From Fluviicola sp. (GTDB lineage: Bacteria; Bacteroidota; Bacteroidia; Flavobacteriales_D; Crocinitomicaceae), in NCBI GenBank assembly GCA_002734085.1, contig NVXV01000010.1, positions 80,659 through 144,658 of the forward strand: a stretch of DNA of 64,000 bases, given 5' to 3'. Position numbers and translations under genes: made by a program. The notes under the pieces were generated by a model that saw only the letters and a list, made by a program, of their open reading frames with translations, was not told the DNA's origin and ran no database searches. Positions 53,183-61,928 of this stretch are shown here, piece after piece (position 1 is the stretch's first letter; the number at the start of each line of letters is the position of its first letter).

Positions 53183-54187
53183 TTGAAGCGATTTAAATAC
53201 ATACTGTTTTTATTGTACTTCTTTAGCTTCGGTGCTTTTGGGCAGGATATTCACTGGTCTCAATTTGATCATAATCCTGTGTTTCAAAATCCTGCAAATG
53301 TTGGTCAATTTGATGGAGACTATAGGTTTCATGCCAACTTAAGGGATCAGTGGAGGAGTGTAACCGTACCTTTTCAAACTTTTTCTATTTCTGCAGAGGC
53401 TAAAAGTTTTATGCTTGATAACCTAAGTATTGGAGGGTTCTTTTTTAATGATGTTGCTGGTGATGGTTCGTTTCGAACGATTGAATTTCAACCATCAGCC
53501 TCTTATTTAGTGAAATTAAGTAGCGACTCAACACACTTGTTAAGAGGAGGACTTCAATTTGGTATAAACCATCGCTCTTTTGATGCTGCGGCATTTACTT
53601 TTGACAGTCAATGGAACGGACATTTTTTTGATAATGCACTTTCTACAAATGAAACTTTCCAAACACAAAAGCGCACAAATTTTACTTGGGGAACAGGTGC
53701 AACTTACGAATATACAGAAGGTATAAGAAAACGATTTATAGCTGGGGTAGGGCTGTTTAATATAAATCGACCAAATCAAGGTTTTTTTGGTCAAAAGATA
53801 CAACGAGACATGCGTTTTAACTTATTTGCACGAGCGCAATACGAGATCGGTTTTGATTGGGATATTCTCCCTTCAATACAACTTAATATTCAAGGTAAAT
53901 ACAGCGAATTCATTATTGGTTCACAAGCAAGGTATATTCTTAAAGATAGGCTCGGTGAGTATCGTGCACTTTATTTTGGCGGTTATCTTAGAAGTCGTGA
54001 TGCGGGCTATATTATGGCTGGAATGGAATATCAAAGTTGGTGGGCAGGAGTATCTTACGATATAAATTTCTCCTCATTACATGTTGCAAGTCGCGCTCGT
54101 GGAGGATTTGAGTTCTCAGTGAGATATATATTAAGAACATTTAAACCAAGAAATGTAATTCACCGCGTATGTCCAGATTATATTTAA
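53183..54187 (+). CDS. PorP/SprF-family type IX secretion membrane protein
   Basis: 334 aa. Signal peptide from TTG 53183 (MKRFKYILFLLYFFSFGAFG), 3 bp after the cargo gene; no ATG is available nearby in frame. Then QDIHWSQFDHNPVFQNPANVGQF, the diagnostic PorP/SprF N-terminal pattern (QDpxfSqf...NPAN.G), and an outer-membrane barrel up to a hydrophobic C-terminus. SprF is needed for secretion of the SprB adhesin; PorP is required for T9SS. Paralogs are usually paired with a specific type B cargo, as here. Overlaps the next gene by 19 bp. Confidence 0.9.
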   Translation: MKRFKYILFLLYFFSFGAFGQDIHWSQFDHNPVFQNPANVGQFDGDYRFHANLRDQWRSVTVPFQTFSISAEAKSFMLDNLSIGGFFFNDVAGDGSFRTIEFQPSASYLVKLSSDSTHLLRGGLQFGINHRSFDAAAFTFDSQWNGHFFDNALSTNETFQTQKRTNFTWGTGATYEYTEGIRKRFIAGVGLFNINRPNQGFFGQKIQRDMRFNLFARAQYEIGFDWDILPSIQLNIQGKYSEFIIGSQARYILKDRLGEYRALYFGGYLRSRDAGYIMAGMEYQSWWAGVSYDINFSSLHVASRARGGFEFSVRYILRTFKPRNVIHRVCPDYI

Positions 54188-56421
54188 CTCTGATTTACAT
54201 ATTCATTGGAAGTACAGTTTTTGGTCAGTCTGACCTCAAACGATACCTTGAATTCGCTAAAGAAAAATACGAAAAAGGAGACTATATCTATGCCATCGAC
54301 TATTATGAAAAAGCGATGCAATATGACTCCACTACCATTGACATCTTATGGAATTATGCACAAGCCCTAAGAGCGTATAAAGATTATTCAAAAGCAGAAT
54401 ATTACTATGGAAAAGTATTTGAAAGAGAAGGAGGAGAACTTTATCCTGAAAGTTTAATTTACTATGGATTAATGCTTAAGCATAATCAGAAGTACGACGA
54501 AGCAATTGAACTCTTTAAAAGAGGTAAAAAACTATATAGAAGCGACAGAAGAGGCTACCTTTATCGAAAAGCAAGAAATGAAATCTCTTCTTGTATTTGG
54601 GCTAGATCAAACATTGGAGATTCAACCAATTTGATTTTTGAGCAGCTTCCAGAGACTGTTAATACTCCAAATGCTGAGTTTGGACATCGCGTTTTTAAAA
54701 ATAAATTGTTGTACTCTTCATTACGAGCTGATTCGCTAGGTAATCAAGAAGAAGTTTATGACCCCAGCTATAGTACTCATTTGTATACCTCAAAAATTGA
54801 AGATTCTACCTATAAAGAAGGTGAGGTTTTAGAAGATTTGTTTTGGGATAAATATAATTCTGGTAATGGTTCTTTTAGTTTAGATGGGAATCGCTTTTAT
54901 TTTAGTTTTTGTGAGTCTGATGACTATAATTATAAGTGTAAAATTCTTGTAGCTTATTTCGAAAACGAAAAATTTGTTGATATTGACACGTTAGGACCGA
55001 TAATCAATGAACCTGGATATAATACGACAATGCCTTTTATTGGAGAATGGGATGGAGATGAGGTCTTGTTCTATGCTTCAAACCGACATGATGGAAAAGG
55101 AGGGATGGACATCTGGTACAGTTTCATAAAAAACGGCAATCAATTTAAGCGTCCTCAAAACCCAAAACGTTTAAACTCGATGGATAATGAGTTATCTCCT
55201 TTCTGGGATGCTAAGGCCAAAACGCTTTATTTCAGTAGTTCTTGGAATGATGGGTATGGAGGGTATGATGTATTTAAATCCCAGTATGAACAACGTGGTT
55301 TTGAAGAAGTAGAAAATATGATGGAGCCAATTAATAGCCCGGCTAATGATCTGTATTATTTTCAAACATCTACAGGAGATACAGCTTATTTTAGCTCTAA
55401 TCGATTAGGAGTGAATTATAGTAAGAATCCTACTTGTTGTAGTGATGTTTTCCTAGTACGAGAAGAATTAGATCCAGAACCACCGACAGTTGAGGAAACC
55501 TTAGAGGATTTGAATAAAAGACTTCCTGTGACACTTTATTTTCATAACGACATTCCAAACCCACGGTCTTGGGATACGACCTCGAATGTCAATTATATAA
55601 ATGCATACAATGACTATATTGCTATGCTGGACAAATACAAACAAGAATATTCAGAAGGATTAAGAGGAGATGACGCAGAAGATGCAAGGGATGATATTGA
55701 AGACTTTTTTGTTGAATATGTAGAACAGGGGGTCAAGGATTTAGAGCTGTTCAGAGATTTGTTGCTAGAAGTACTTAAAAAAGGAAGAAAAATTCAAGTA
55801 ACTGTAAAAGGTTTTGCCAGTCCTTTGGCAAAAACGGATTATAACGTCAATCTTACAAAGCGAAGAATTGCATCATTAGTAAATTATCTATACGAATATG
55901 ATGACGGTGTATTCCAGCCCTATTTAGACGATGTTGCTGAAAATGGAGGAAGAGTAAGATTTTCTCAAGTTCCATTTGGTGAATATGAGGCCGATCAAAT
56001 TACGAGTGATAATCCAAATGATGTTAAGAATTCAGTTTACTCAAGAGCGGCGGCTATCGAGCGTAAAATAGAGATTCAAAGTGTAGATGTTATTCGAGAA
56101 GAGGATACGTTAACAACGATCTTAACGGCAGAAAAACAAGTCGTTGATCTAGGTGAAGTTAGTGATGGGTCTGTTCTAGATGCTCAATTTACGATTCGAA
56201 ATACAGGAGATCGACCTATTTCAATCGAGGAAATAAGAATTCCATGTGACTGTATAAAAGCTGAAACAGAAGTAGTCTCTCTAGCACCAAATGAGGAGGG
56301 GGTTGTAAATGTTACATTTGATACTGCTGGGTATTCAGGACATGAAGTTAAATCTATTTATATTAAGTATAGTGGTGCGAAAGAAGAATTGAGGTTAGTT
56401 GTAACTACCGAAATAAAGTAG
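54169..56421 (+). CDS. TPR-PD40-OmpA-DUF1573 envelope protein (PorE-like)
   Basis: 750 aa. Signal peptide at residues 1-19 (ending TVFGQ). Two or more TPR repeats (~20-150: AKEKYEKGDYIYAIDYYEKAM, YDEAIELFKRGKKLY). PD40/WD40-like blades (~165-430) with FSLDGNRFYFSF and LYFSSSWNDGYGGYDVF. An OmpA-like peptidoglycan-binding domain (~545-640, KGFASPLAKTDYNVNLTKRRI). A DUF1573 domain at the C-terminus (~655-750, IRIPCDCIKAE). The first three match PorE-type proteins, which link T9SS to the cell wall; the DUF1573 end is an addition. Co-operonic with the cargo and PorP/SprF genes. Confidence 0.88.
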   Translation: MSRLYLTLIYIFIGSTVFGQSDLKRYLEFAKEKYEKGDYIYAIDYYEKAMQYDSTTIDILWNYAQALRAYKDYSKAEYYYGKVFEREGGELYPESLIYYGLMLKHNQKYDEAIELFKRGKKLYRSDRRGYLYRKARNEISSCIWARSNIGDSTNLIFEQLPETVNTPNAEFGHRVFKNKLLYSSLRADSLGNQEEVYDPSYSTHLYTSKIEDSTYKEGEVLEDLFWDKYNSGNGSFSLDGNRFYFSFCESDDYNYKCKILVAYFENEKFVDIDTLGPIINEPGYNTTMPFIGEWDGDEVLFYASNRHDGKGGMDIWYSFIKNGNQFKRPQNPKRLNSMDNELSPFWDAKAKTLYFSSSWNDGYGGYDVFKSQYEQRGFEEVENMMEPINSPANDLYYFQTSTGDTAYFSSNRLGVNYSKNPTCCSDVFLVREELDPEPPTVEETLEDLNKRLPVTLYFHNDIPNPRSWDTTSNVNYINAYNDYIAMLDKYKQEYSEGLRGDDAEDARDDIEDFFVEYVEQGVKDLELFRDLLLEVLKKGRKIQVTVKGFASPLAKTDYNVNLTKRRIASLVNYLYEYDDGVFQPYLDDVAENGGRVRFSQVPFGEYEADQITSDNPNDVKNSVYSRAAAIERKIEIQSVDVIREEDTLTTILTAEKQVVDLGEVSDGSVLDAQFTIRNTGDRPISIEEIRIPCDCIKAETEVVSLAPNEEGVVNVTFDTAGYSGHEVKSIYIKYSGAKEELRLVVTTEIK

Positions 56422-56484
56422 ATTAAAGATTTTAAAGTTCATATTTTATTTGATACCTGAATTACTACTAACTTTACACCACTG

Positions 56485-57483
56485 ATGACAAGTCAATATA
56501 AATATCTCTGGAGCAAAAGTCTCTTTTTGTTAGGTATACTTTTAGTACTTAGCCTATATGACTTAACCTTAGGTAGTGTTACGGTTTCTTCTAGTGATAT
56601 CTTCAATAGTATTTTTAGCTACGACCCACAAATTTCTGAGGAACTAACCGTTCGAATTTTTCGTGTCCCAAGAGTTGTTACTGCTATTCTCGCTGGAATA
56701 GCACTTTCTGTATCGGGCTTGTTGATGCAAACACTTTTTCAAAATCCACTTGCAGGACCTTATGTATTAGGGATTAATTCTGGTGCTAGCTTAATGGTGG
56801 GACTCAGTACAATGACAGGTTTCCACTTTTTTTCAAATGATTTCGGCCTGGTAGCATCGGCTTTGGTTGGTGCCTTTGGTGCAGGTTTATTTATTCTCTT
56901 TTGCTCAGTATATGTTAAGAATAAAGTCTCTTTGTTACTGGTGGGAATTATGTTTGGAAGCTTTGCAGGAGCATTAGTTAATGTGATACAATCCTATAGT
57001 AACCCTGACGACTTAAAAGTCTTTATGTTATGGAGTTTTGGATCCTTACAAAATGTTCAATTCGATCAACTCGGTTTTCTTAGTATGATTGTTTTAGTTG
57101 GTATAGCCTTGACTTTGTTCTTGATTAAGCCACTTAATTTACTGGTTCTAGGAGACAAAAGTGCTTCTTTCTTAGGTGTAAGCATTAAAACAACACGTTT
57201 TTTCATTGTTTTAGTTACTGCAATTTTAGTAGGTACAATCACCGCATTCTGCGGTCCAATAGCCTTTGTTGGTTTAATCGTACCAAACATTATTAAAATG
57301 ATCTATAAAACAACGAATCACTTTCACCTATTGATTGGAACAATACTGTTAGGAGCATTAATGATTGTTGTTTGTGATGTTGTTATGCAGCTTTTGCAGC
57401 CTACACTTCATTTACCACTAAACGCATTGACAGCCTTAATGGGTGCTCCAGTAGTTGTTTGGATAATTTTAAAAAGGTTTTAA
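56485..57483 (+). CDS. FecCD-family ABC transporter permease
   Basis: 332 aa. About ten membrane helices. FecCD/BtuC motif: LAGIALSVSGLLMQTLFQNPLAGPYVLGINSGA across two helices, and the C-terminal FCGPIAFVGLIVPNIIK. Such permeases import ferric siderophores, haem or vitamin B12. The ATPase gene follows without spacing (57484). No periplasmic binding protein gene is adjacent, so the substrate is open. A TAACTTTA element 8 bp upstream may be the promoter -7. Confidence 0.92.
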   Translation: MTSQYKYLWSKSLFLLGILLVLSLYDLTLGSVTVSSSDIFNSIFSYDPQISEELTVRIFRVPRVVTAILAGIALSVSGLLMQTLFQNPLAGPYVLGINSGASLMVGLSTMTGFHFFSNDFGLVASALVGAFGAGLFILFCSVYVKNKVSLLLVGIMFGSFAGALVNVIQSYSNPDDLKVFMLWSFGSLQNVQFDQLGFLSMIVLVGIALTLFLIKPLNLLVLGDKSASFLGVSIKTTRFFIVLVTAILVGTITAFCGPIAFVGLIVPNIIKMIYKTTNHFHLLIGTILLGALMIVVCDVVMQLLQPTLHLPLNALTALMGAPVVVWIILKRF

Positions 57484-58194
57484 ATGTTAGTACTGGACAA
57501 CTTACATATCGGCTATAAATCAGTACTTTTTGAAGTAAGCGACTTAAAGCTTAGTACAGGGCAGCTTGTATCCCTTATCGGACCAAATGGTTCTGGAAAA
57601 ACAACTTTTTTGAATACAATTTTAGGTATAACTAAACCCCTCAATGGTGAAGTTTTAGTTGAAAATGAATCGATAAGTGAGATTTCTAAAGCGATAAAGG
57701 TTAAACTATTGAGTCACGTAGCTTCAAAATTTGACGGTGTAAGTCACTTAACGGTATACGAATTAATCGCAATGGGACGCGCCCCTTATACGAATATGTT
57801 GAATAGGCTTACTTCGGAGGACCATAAAATTGTCTCTGAGATCATCCAAAAATTAAATCTTACCGAGCTTCAAAGCGAGTCAACAACAAATATTAGCGAT
57901 GGTGAACGACAAATAGCTATGATTGGTAAAGCATTGGCACAAGAGACAAAAATGATTATCCTAGATGAACCCACTGCTTTTTTGGATTATTCGAATCGGT
58001 TGAAAGTTATGAAGCTGCTTAAAAATATTGCCATTAATGAAAACAAACTAATAGTCATTTCTACTCATAATATTGAAATTTGCCTGGAGTTTAGCAATGT
58101 TATATTAGCTGTTGATAATAAGAATAGAACTTTAAGAAAGTACATGGACAAAGTTTCAAAAGAAGAACTTATTTCAGATGTTTTTAATATGTAA
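57484..58194 (+). CDS. ABC transporter ATPase (FecE/BtuD type)
   Basis: 236 aa. Walker A GPNGSGKTT, Q-loop VASKFDGVSHL, signature written as ISDGERQIAMIGKAL (Asp where Gly is usual in SGGE), Walker B MIILDEPTAFLD, and H-loop STHNIE. Partner of the FecCD permease ending one base upstream. The start ATG lies directly after that stop (TAAATG). Cytoplasmic face of the importer. Confidence 0.92.
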   Translation: MLVLDNLHIGYKSVLFEVSDLKLSTGQLVSLIGPNGSGKTTFLNTILGITKPLNGEVLVENESISEISKAIKVKLLSHVASKFDGVSHLTVYELIAMGRAPYTNMLNRLTSEDHKIVSEIIQKLNLTELQSESTTNISDGERQIAMIGKALAQETKMIILDEPTAFLDYSNRLKVMKLLKNIAINENKLIVISTHNIEICLEFSNVILAVDNKNRTLRKYMDKVSKEELISDVFNM

Positions 58195-58247
58195 TATCAT
58201 TTTGTTTCGATAATTACATTTCGTTTAATAGCTCGTCAAGTTTTTAC

Positions 58248-58255
58248 TAAATTTG
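58248..58255 (+). promoter_or_regulatory. Candidate -7 element (TAAATTTG) for the nitroreductase operon
   Basis: TAAATTTG matches the Bacteroidota -7 consensus exactly, 23 nt before the ATG at 58279. The -33 element is not clear. Confidence 0.45.
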
Positions 58256-58278
58256 CAGAAGAATTTAACTTTAAGGAA

Positions 58279-58866
58279 ATGAAATACAATCTCAGTGAAG
58301 TAAATGCTTTGATCAAAGATAGAAGAACAATTTATCCAGAGTTTTTTAGTGATAGAAAGGTTCACAAGGAACAGGTTGAGTTACTCTTGAACAATGCAAT
58401 TTGGGCTCCATCCCATGGATTAACTCAGCCATGGAGATATAAAGTGTTTATGGAAGAGGGTAAAGATAGGCTGGGACTTTTTATGCGTGAGATGTATTTA
58501 AAAACCGTTCCTGAAGAAAAGCAAAAGTCAATCAAACTAAATAGAATGACAGATCGCCCGGCAAGAGCTTCTGCAGTAATTGCGATTTGTATGGAACGTC
58601 AGAAGGACGAAATAATCCCAGAAATTGAAGAAATTGAAGCGGTGGCTTGTTCTGTACAAAATATACACTTAACCTGTACCGCTTATGGTCTGGGTGGTTT
58701 TTGGTCGACACCGAAGTTTATTTATACTGCTGATATGAATGAGTTTTTAGGCTTAGGAGAAAAAGACAAATGCTTAGGGCTTTTCTACGTTGGATACCCT
58801 GGAGGTGACTGGCCAAAGGGTCAAAGAAAACCAATTGAATATGTAACTGAATGGCTGGAGAAGTAG
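58279..58866 (+). CDS. Nitroreductase-family protein
   Basis: 195 aa. FMN-binding pattern of the nitroreductase family: RRTIYPEFF, LLNNAIWAPSHGLTQPWRYKVF, AIWAPSHG preceding the flavin site, and GLGGFWSTP. Close in outline to YdjA-like single-domain enzymes, which use NAD(P)H to reduce nitro compounds or quinones. Substrate unknown. The next gene overlaps its end by 16 nt, so three overlapping genes follow one promoter. Confidence 0.9.
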   Translation: MKYNLSEVNALIKDRRTIYPEFFSDRKVHKEQVELLLNNAIWAPSHGLTQPWRYKVFMEEGKDRLGLFMREMYLKTVPEEKQKSIKLNRMTDRPARASAVIAICMERQKDEIIPEIEEIEAVACSVQNIHLTCTAYGLGGFWSTPKFIYTADMNEFLGLGEKDKCLGLFYVGYPGGDWPKGQRKPIEYVTEWLEK

Positions 58867-59258
58867 AGAATATTGTCGATTTAGGTTTGGTGAATTATGT
58901 TCGCCATCCATCAGATCCTAATTATGTTGTGTTTAGATTTGTTGATAAAATCCGTGCAGATCAATTTGAAATCGAATTAACAAATAAAAAGATTTGGTTC
59001 GAAAGAGGTGAGGAACAGTCAAAAGTTAAATTGTATTACCTTTTTGGTATCAAAAAAAGGGATTTTGATACAGTTCAGTCAATTAACTTTACCGTTGAAA
59101 GTAAGAACCGTACTTTTCTGATGGCGAATCGGTATTTTCGTTGGAGCGTATTATTGTTTTCTATAGGAATGGTGTCACTAGCAATAATTGGTTACTGTAC
59201 TCGTTCAGAAAAAGGACTATCTGAAGAAATAATAGATGTTTCAGTAAATAAAGAATGA
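58851..59258 (+). CDS. Hypothetical protein with C-terminal membrane anchor
   Basis: 135 aa. An N-terminal soluble alpha/beta region (residues 1-90; VFRFVDKIRADQFEIELTNKKIWFERG). One hydrophobic segment at ~97-116 (VLLFSIGMVSLAIIGYC), then a short acidic tail. The topology suggests a tail-anchored or single-pass inner-membrane protein. Overlaps the nitroreductase by 16 nt and the following barrel gene by 4 nt (ATGA). I do not recognise the family. Confidence 0.72.
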   Translation: MAGEVENIVDLGLVNYVRHPSDPNYVVFRFVDKIRADQFEIELTNKKIWFERGEEQSKVKLYYLFGIKKRDFDTVQSINFTVESKNRTFLMANRYFRWSVLLFSIGMVSLAIIGYCTRSEKGLSEEIIDVSVNKE

Positions 59259-60034
59259 AAAGAGTTTTTCGGAATATTGTAATTGTATTAGCTTGTTTAT
59301 TTTGCTGCGTGCAGACTGCAAAAGCTCAGTGGCCAAAAAAATCACAGAATTACTTTGGTTTTTTATTTAAACCATTAATTCCTTTTGGTATTGTTGGTGA
59401 TCGCCCCTTTAAAATGGTTGATACAGAAATCGGGAATTTTGAAACAACAATCTCTCCGACCTTCGGGTATACCTATGGTGGTGTGGTACGAATTGGTATC
59501 TCTGATTTATTAGCAATAGAGTCTGGAATAAATTATACGAGAAGAAATTTTCGAGCAGATTATAATTTACCTGATTCGAATATTGTTGCTTCAGATGAAG
59601 TAGGCTTTGTAAACTTCGAAATACCATTAAACTTCTTAGTCTATATTAAACTGGGTGAGAGATTTTATATGAATACCAGCCTCGGTGCTTCGGCAAATTA
59701 TAATCCTTCAAATATTCGTTCCTTAACAAACCCAGAGGGCGCTCACTTATTTATTTTTGAAGGAAGACGTTTTCGTTTTTTTACCTATGATGTTAACGCA
59801 AATGTTGGGTTTGAATTTAGAACAGAAAAAAAAGGCTTTTTTTACTTAGGAATTTCTGGTAAATTGCCATTAGTACCTGCATTCCAAATTGCTACTGAAT
59901 ATAGAAATGACGTACATTCTCAAGTGGCTTATGGTAGAGTGGAAGGAGCAACATTTGCCATTGATTTAAAATATTTCTTTCATAATTCTAGAAAAAAGGG
60001 AACGCAGTTTAAGTCTGGCCCAATAGAGCAATAG
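59255..60034 (+). CDS. Outer-membrane beta-barrel protein (PorT-like fold class)
   Basis: 259 aa. Signal peptide at residues 1-24 (ending AKAQ). The mature protein is alternating beta strands (NYFGFLFKPLIPF, ISPTFGYTYGGVVRIGIS, IESGINYTRRNF, FYMNTSLGASANYN), consistent with an 8-10 strand barrel of the outer-membrane beta-barrel class that includes PorT-like proteins. It lacks specific motifs to call it PorT. The start overlaps the previous gene by ATGA, so its expression is linked to the nitroreductase and the anchored protein. It is convergent with mtaB, 1 bp apart. Confidence 0.78.
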   Translation: MKRVFRNIVIVLACLFCCVQTAKAQWPKKSQNYFGFLFKPLIPFGIVGDRPFKMVDTEIGNFETTISPTFGYTYGGVVRIGISDLLAIESGINYTRRNFRADYNLPDSNIVASDEVGFVNFEIPLNFLVYIKLGERFYMNTSLGASANYNPSNIRSLTNPEGAHLFIFEGRRFRFFTYDVNANVGFEFRTEKKGFFYLGISGKLPLVPAFQIATEYRNDVHSQVAYGRVEGATFAIDLKYFFHNSRKKGTQFKSGPIEQ

Positions 60035-60035
60035 T

Positions 60036-61346
60036 TTAAGCTGAAACCAGGCTTTTTGAAATCATTAAGCCGTCGGAATCTATTTTGTCAAACAATACGT
60101 TTTCAAAAGTATTTTCAGCGACTTCATTATATGGCTGCTTCATTTTAATATAGTTCTCAGTAAAGCCATATATCCAACCATCGTTGTTTTCACTTTCCCA
60201 GAGAACTGTTCCTTCTTTACCTACTTGAGATTCATAGAAAGCTCTTTTCTTTTTGTCGGAAAGAATATGTAGCATTTTACTTCGATCTTTTCGCACGTGC
60301 ATAGGAACAACTTCATCCATTTTATTGGCAGTTGTATTTGCGCGTTCAGAATAAGTAAAGACATGTAAATATGAAATATCAAGATCCTTCAAGAAGTTGT
60401 AAGTCTTCATAAACTCTTCATCTGATTCTCCTGGAAATCCAACAATAACATCTACGCCAATACAAGTATCAGGGTTAATACGTTTGATTTGCGCAACACG
60501 ATCCATATACAACTCACTTAAATACTTGCGTCTCATTTTCTTTAAAAGTTCGTCTGAACCCGACTGAAGTGGGATATGAAAATGAGGAACAAATTTTTTA
60601 GCGTGATTTAAACAAAAATCAATGATTTCATTGCTTAATAAGTTTGGTTCTATTGATGAAATTCTAAATCGGTCAATACTATTAACTTTATCAAGTTCTT
60701 TAATGAGTCCAAAAAAGTTCTCTTTTCCGCCTTGACCAAAATCACCGATGTTGACACCAGTTAAAACCACTTCTTTAATTTCAGTAGCTGCAATTTTTTC
60801 TGCCTCCTCAATAGTTTCAGTTATTGTAGCATTTCTACTTTTCCCTCTCGCTAAGGGAATAGTACAAAATGTACAGAAGTAATCGCACCCATCTTGTATC
60901 TTTAGAAATGATCGGGTACGGTCTCCATAAGAAAATGAAGGAACAAACTCTTTCACTTCTTTAATTTTGCCATAACTAACAGCCTTTTCTTCGTGTGAAT
61001 CAAGTTGTTCTATATGTTTGATTATGTCAAACTTCTCGTTTGCTCCAAGCACAATATTTACACCTTGAATCTCTGCAATTTCTTCAGGTTTCAGCTGGGC
61101 ATAACAACCAATAATAGCAATGTAGCTATCGGGATTAATTTTTCTCGCTTTCTTTACAAGTTGACGACATTTTTTATCTGCATTTTCTGTAACAGAACAC
61201 GTATTAATAACAAAAATATCTGGAAATTCATCGAACTTAACTTTCGCATATCCCGCATCTTCAAAGCTACGAGCAATGGTACTTGTCTCGGAGAAGTTCA
61301 GCTTACAGCCCAATGTATAGAATGCTACTTTTTTGTACTGATTCAT
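60036..61346 (-). CDS. mtaB: tRNA t6A37 methylthiotransferase MtaB
   Basis: 436 aa. The N-terminal UPF0004 domain has three Cys ligands for an auxiliary 4Fe-4S cluster (TLGCKLN, NTCSV, GCYAQ). The radical SAM domain has the CxxxCxxC motif in CDYFCTFC, and a C-terminal TRAM-like region follows. It adds a methylthio group to N6-threonylcarbamoyladenosine at position 37 of tRNAs. MtaB rather than MiaB is favoured by the N-terminal KVAFYTLGCKLNFSE. Monocistronic, convergent with the barrel gene. Confidence 0.95.
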   Translation of the reverse strand: MNQYKKVAFYTLGCKLNFSETSTIARSFEDAGYAKVKFDEFPDIFVINTCSVTENADKKCRQLVKKARKINPDSYIAIIGCYAQLKPEEIAEIQGVNIVLGANEKFDIIKHIEQLDSHEEKAVSYGKIKEVKEFVPSFSYGDRTRSFLKIQDGCDYFCTFCTIPLARGKSRNATITETIEEAEKIAATEIKEVVLTGVNIGDFGQGGKENFFGLIKELDKVNSIDRFRISSIEPNLLSNEIIDFCLNHAKKFVPHFHIPLQSGSDELLKKMRRKYLSELYMDRVAQIKRINPDTCIGVDVIVGFPGESDEEFMKTYNFLKDLDISYLHVFTYSERANTTANKMDEVVPMHVRKDRSKMLHILSDKKKRAFYESQVGKEGTVLWESENNDGWIYGFTENYIKMKQPYNEVAENTFENVLFDKIDSDGLMISKSLVSA

Positions 61347-61470
61347 ATTGTGGGTGCAAAATTAAGGAAATCTAAATAAAGCCCATCAAGAACTGTCAAT
61401 TTATATATTGAATAGTGCAGCAACTATTTTAAATTGTGAACGTTTATAAAGTACAACTAAATTGAGAATT

Positions 61471-61848
61471 ATGAAAAACCTAATTTTTTATCCCACTATA
61501 GTTTTATTAGTAGCTGCTTTTGCATTGAGTTTTAATTCATGTAGAAAAAAGGCTGATACAATTGCTAAGATTACTGTTAGAGACTCTCAAAACGCATTAG
61601 TACAAAATGCTACTGTCGTTTTATATGGCACCCCTTCAGAGCCAGGTAATGCTAATGTTAGAAGAGATACACTTGCTACAAATTCTGAAGGAGTAGCAAG
61701 TTTCGATTATAATGAAGTCTATCAATTAGGTCAGGCAGGTTTAGCGGTTCTTGATATAGTTGCATATAAAGACAACCTCTATGGTGAAGGAATTATCCAA
61801 ATTGAAGAAGAAACTGAAAATAGAGCCACTGTTTTTGTGCAGCCTTAA
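61471..61848 (+). CDS. Lipoprotein with Ig-like regulatory domain
   Basis: 125 aa from ATG 61471 (an in-frame TTG precedes it at 61462). A signal peptide ending in a lipobox FNSC at residue ~25 makes it a lipoprotein, with RKKAD following. The rest is a carboxypeptidase-regulatory-like beta domain (AKITVRDSQNALVQNATVVLYG). Probably an envelope-anchored accessory protein. It sits 80 bp before a much larger VWA-plug protein; the domains are of similar type. Confidence 0.8.
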   Translation: MKNLIFYPTIVLLVAAFALSFNSCRKKADTIAKITVRDSQNALVQNATVVLYGTPSEPGNANVRRDTLATNSEGVASFDYNEVYQLGQAGLAVLDIVAYKDNLYGEGIIQIEEETENRATVFVQP

Positions 61849-61928
61849 TTACTTATTTAGGTTTTAACTTTTTCAACTGAATTTATGGAATAATTTTAAT
61901 TTTTGCATCTCCATGAAAAAGGAAAGTC

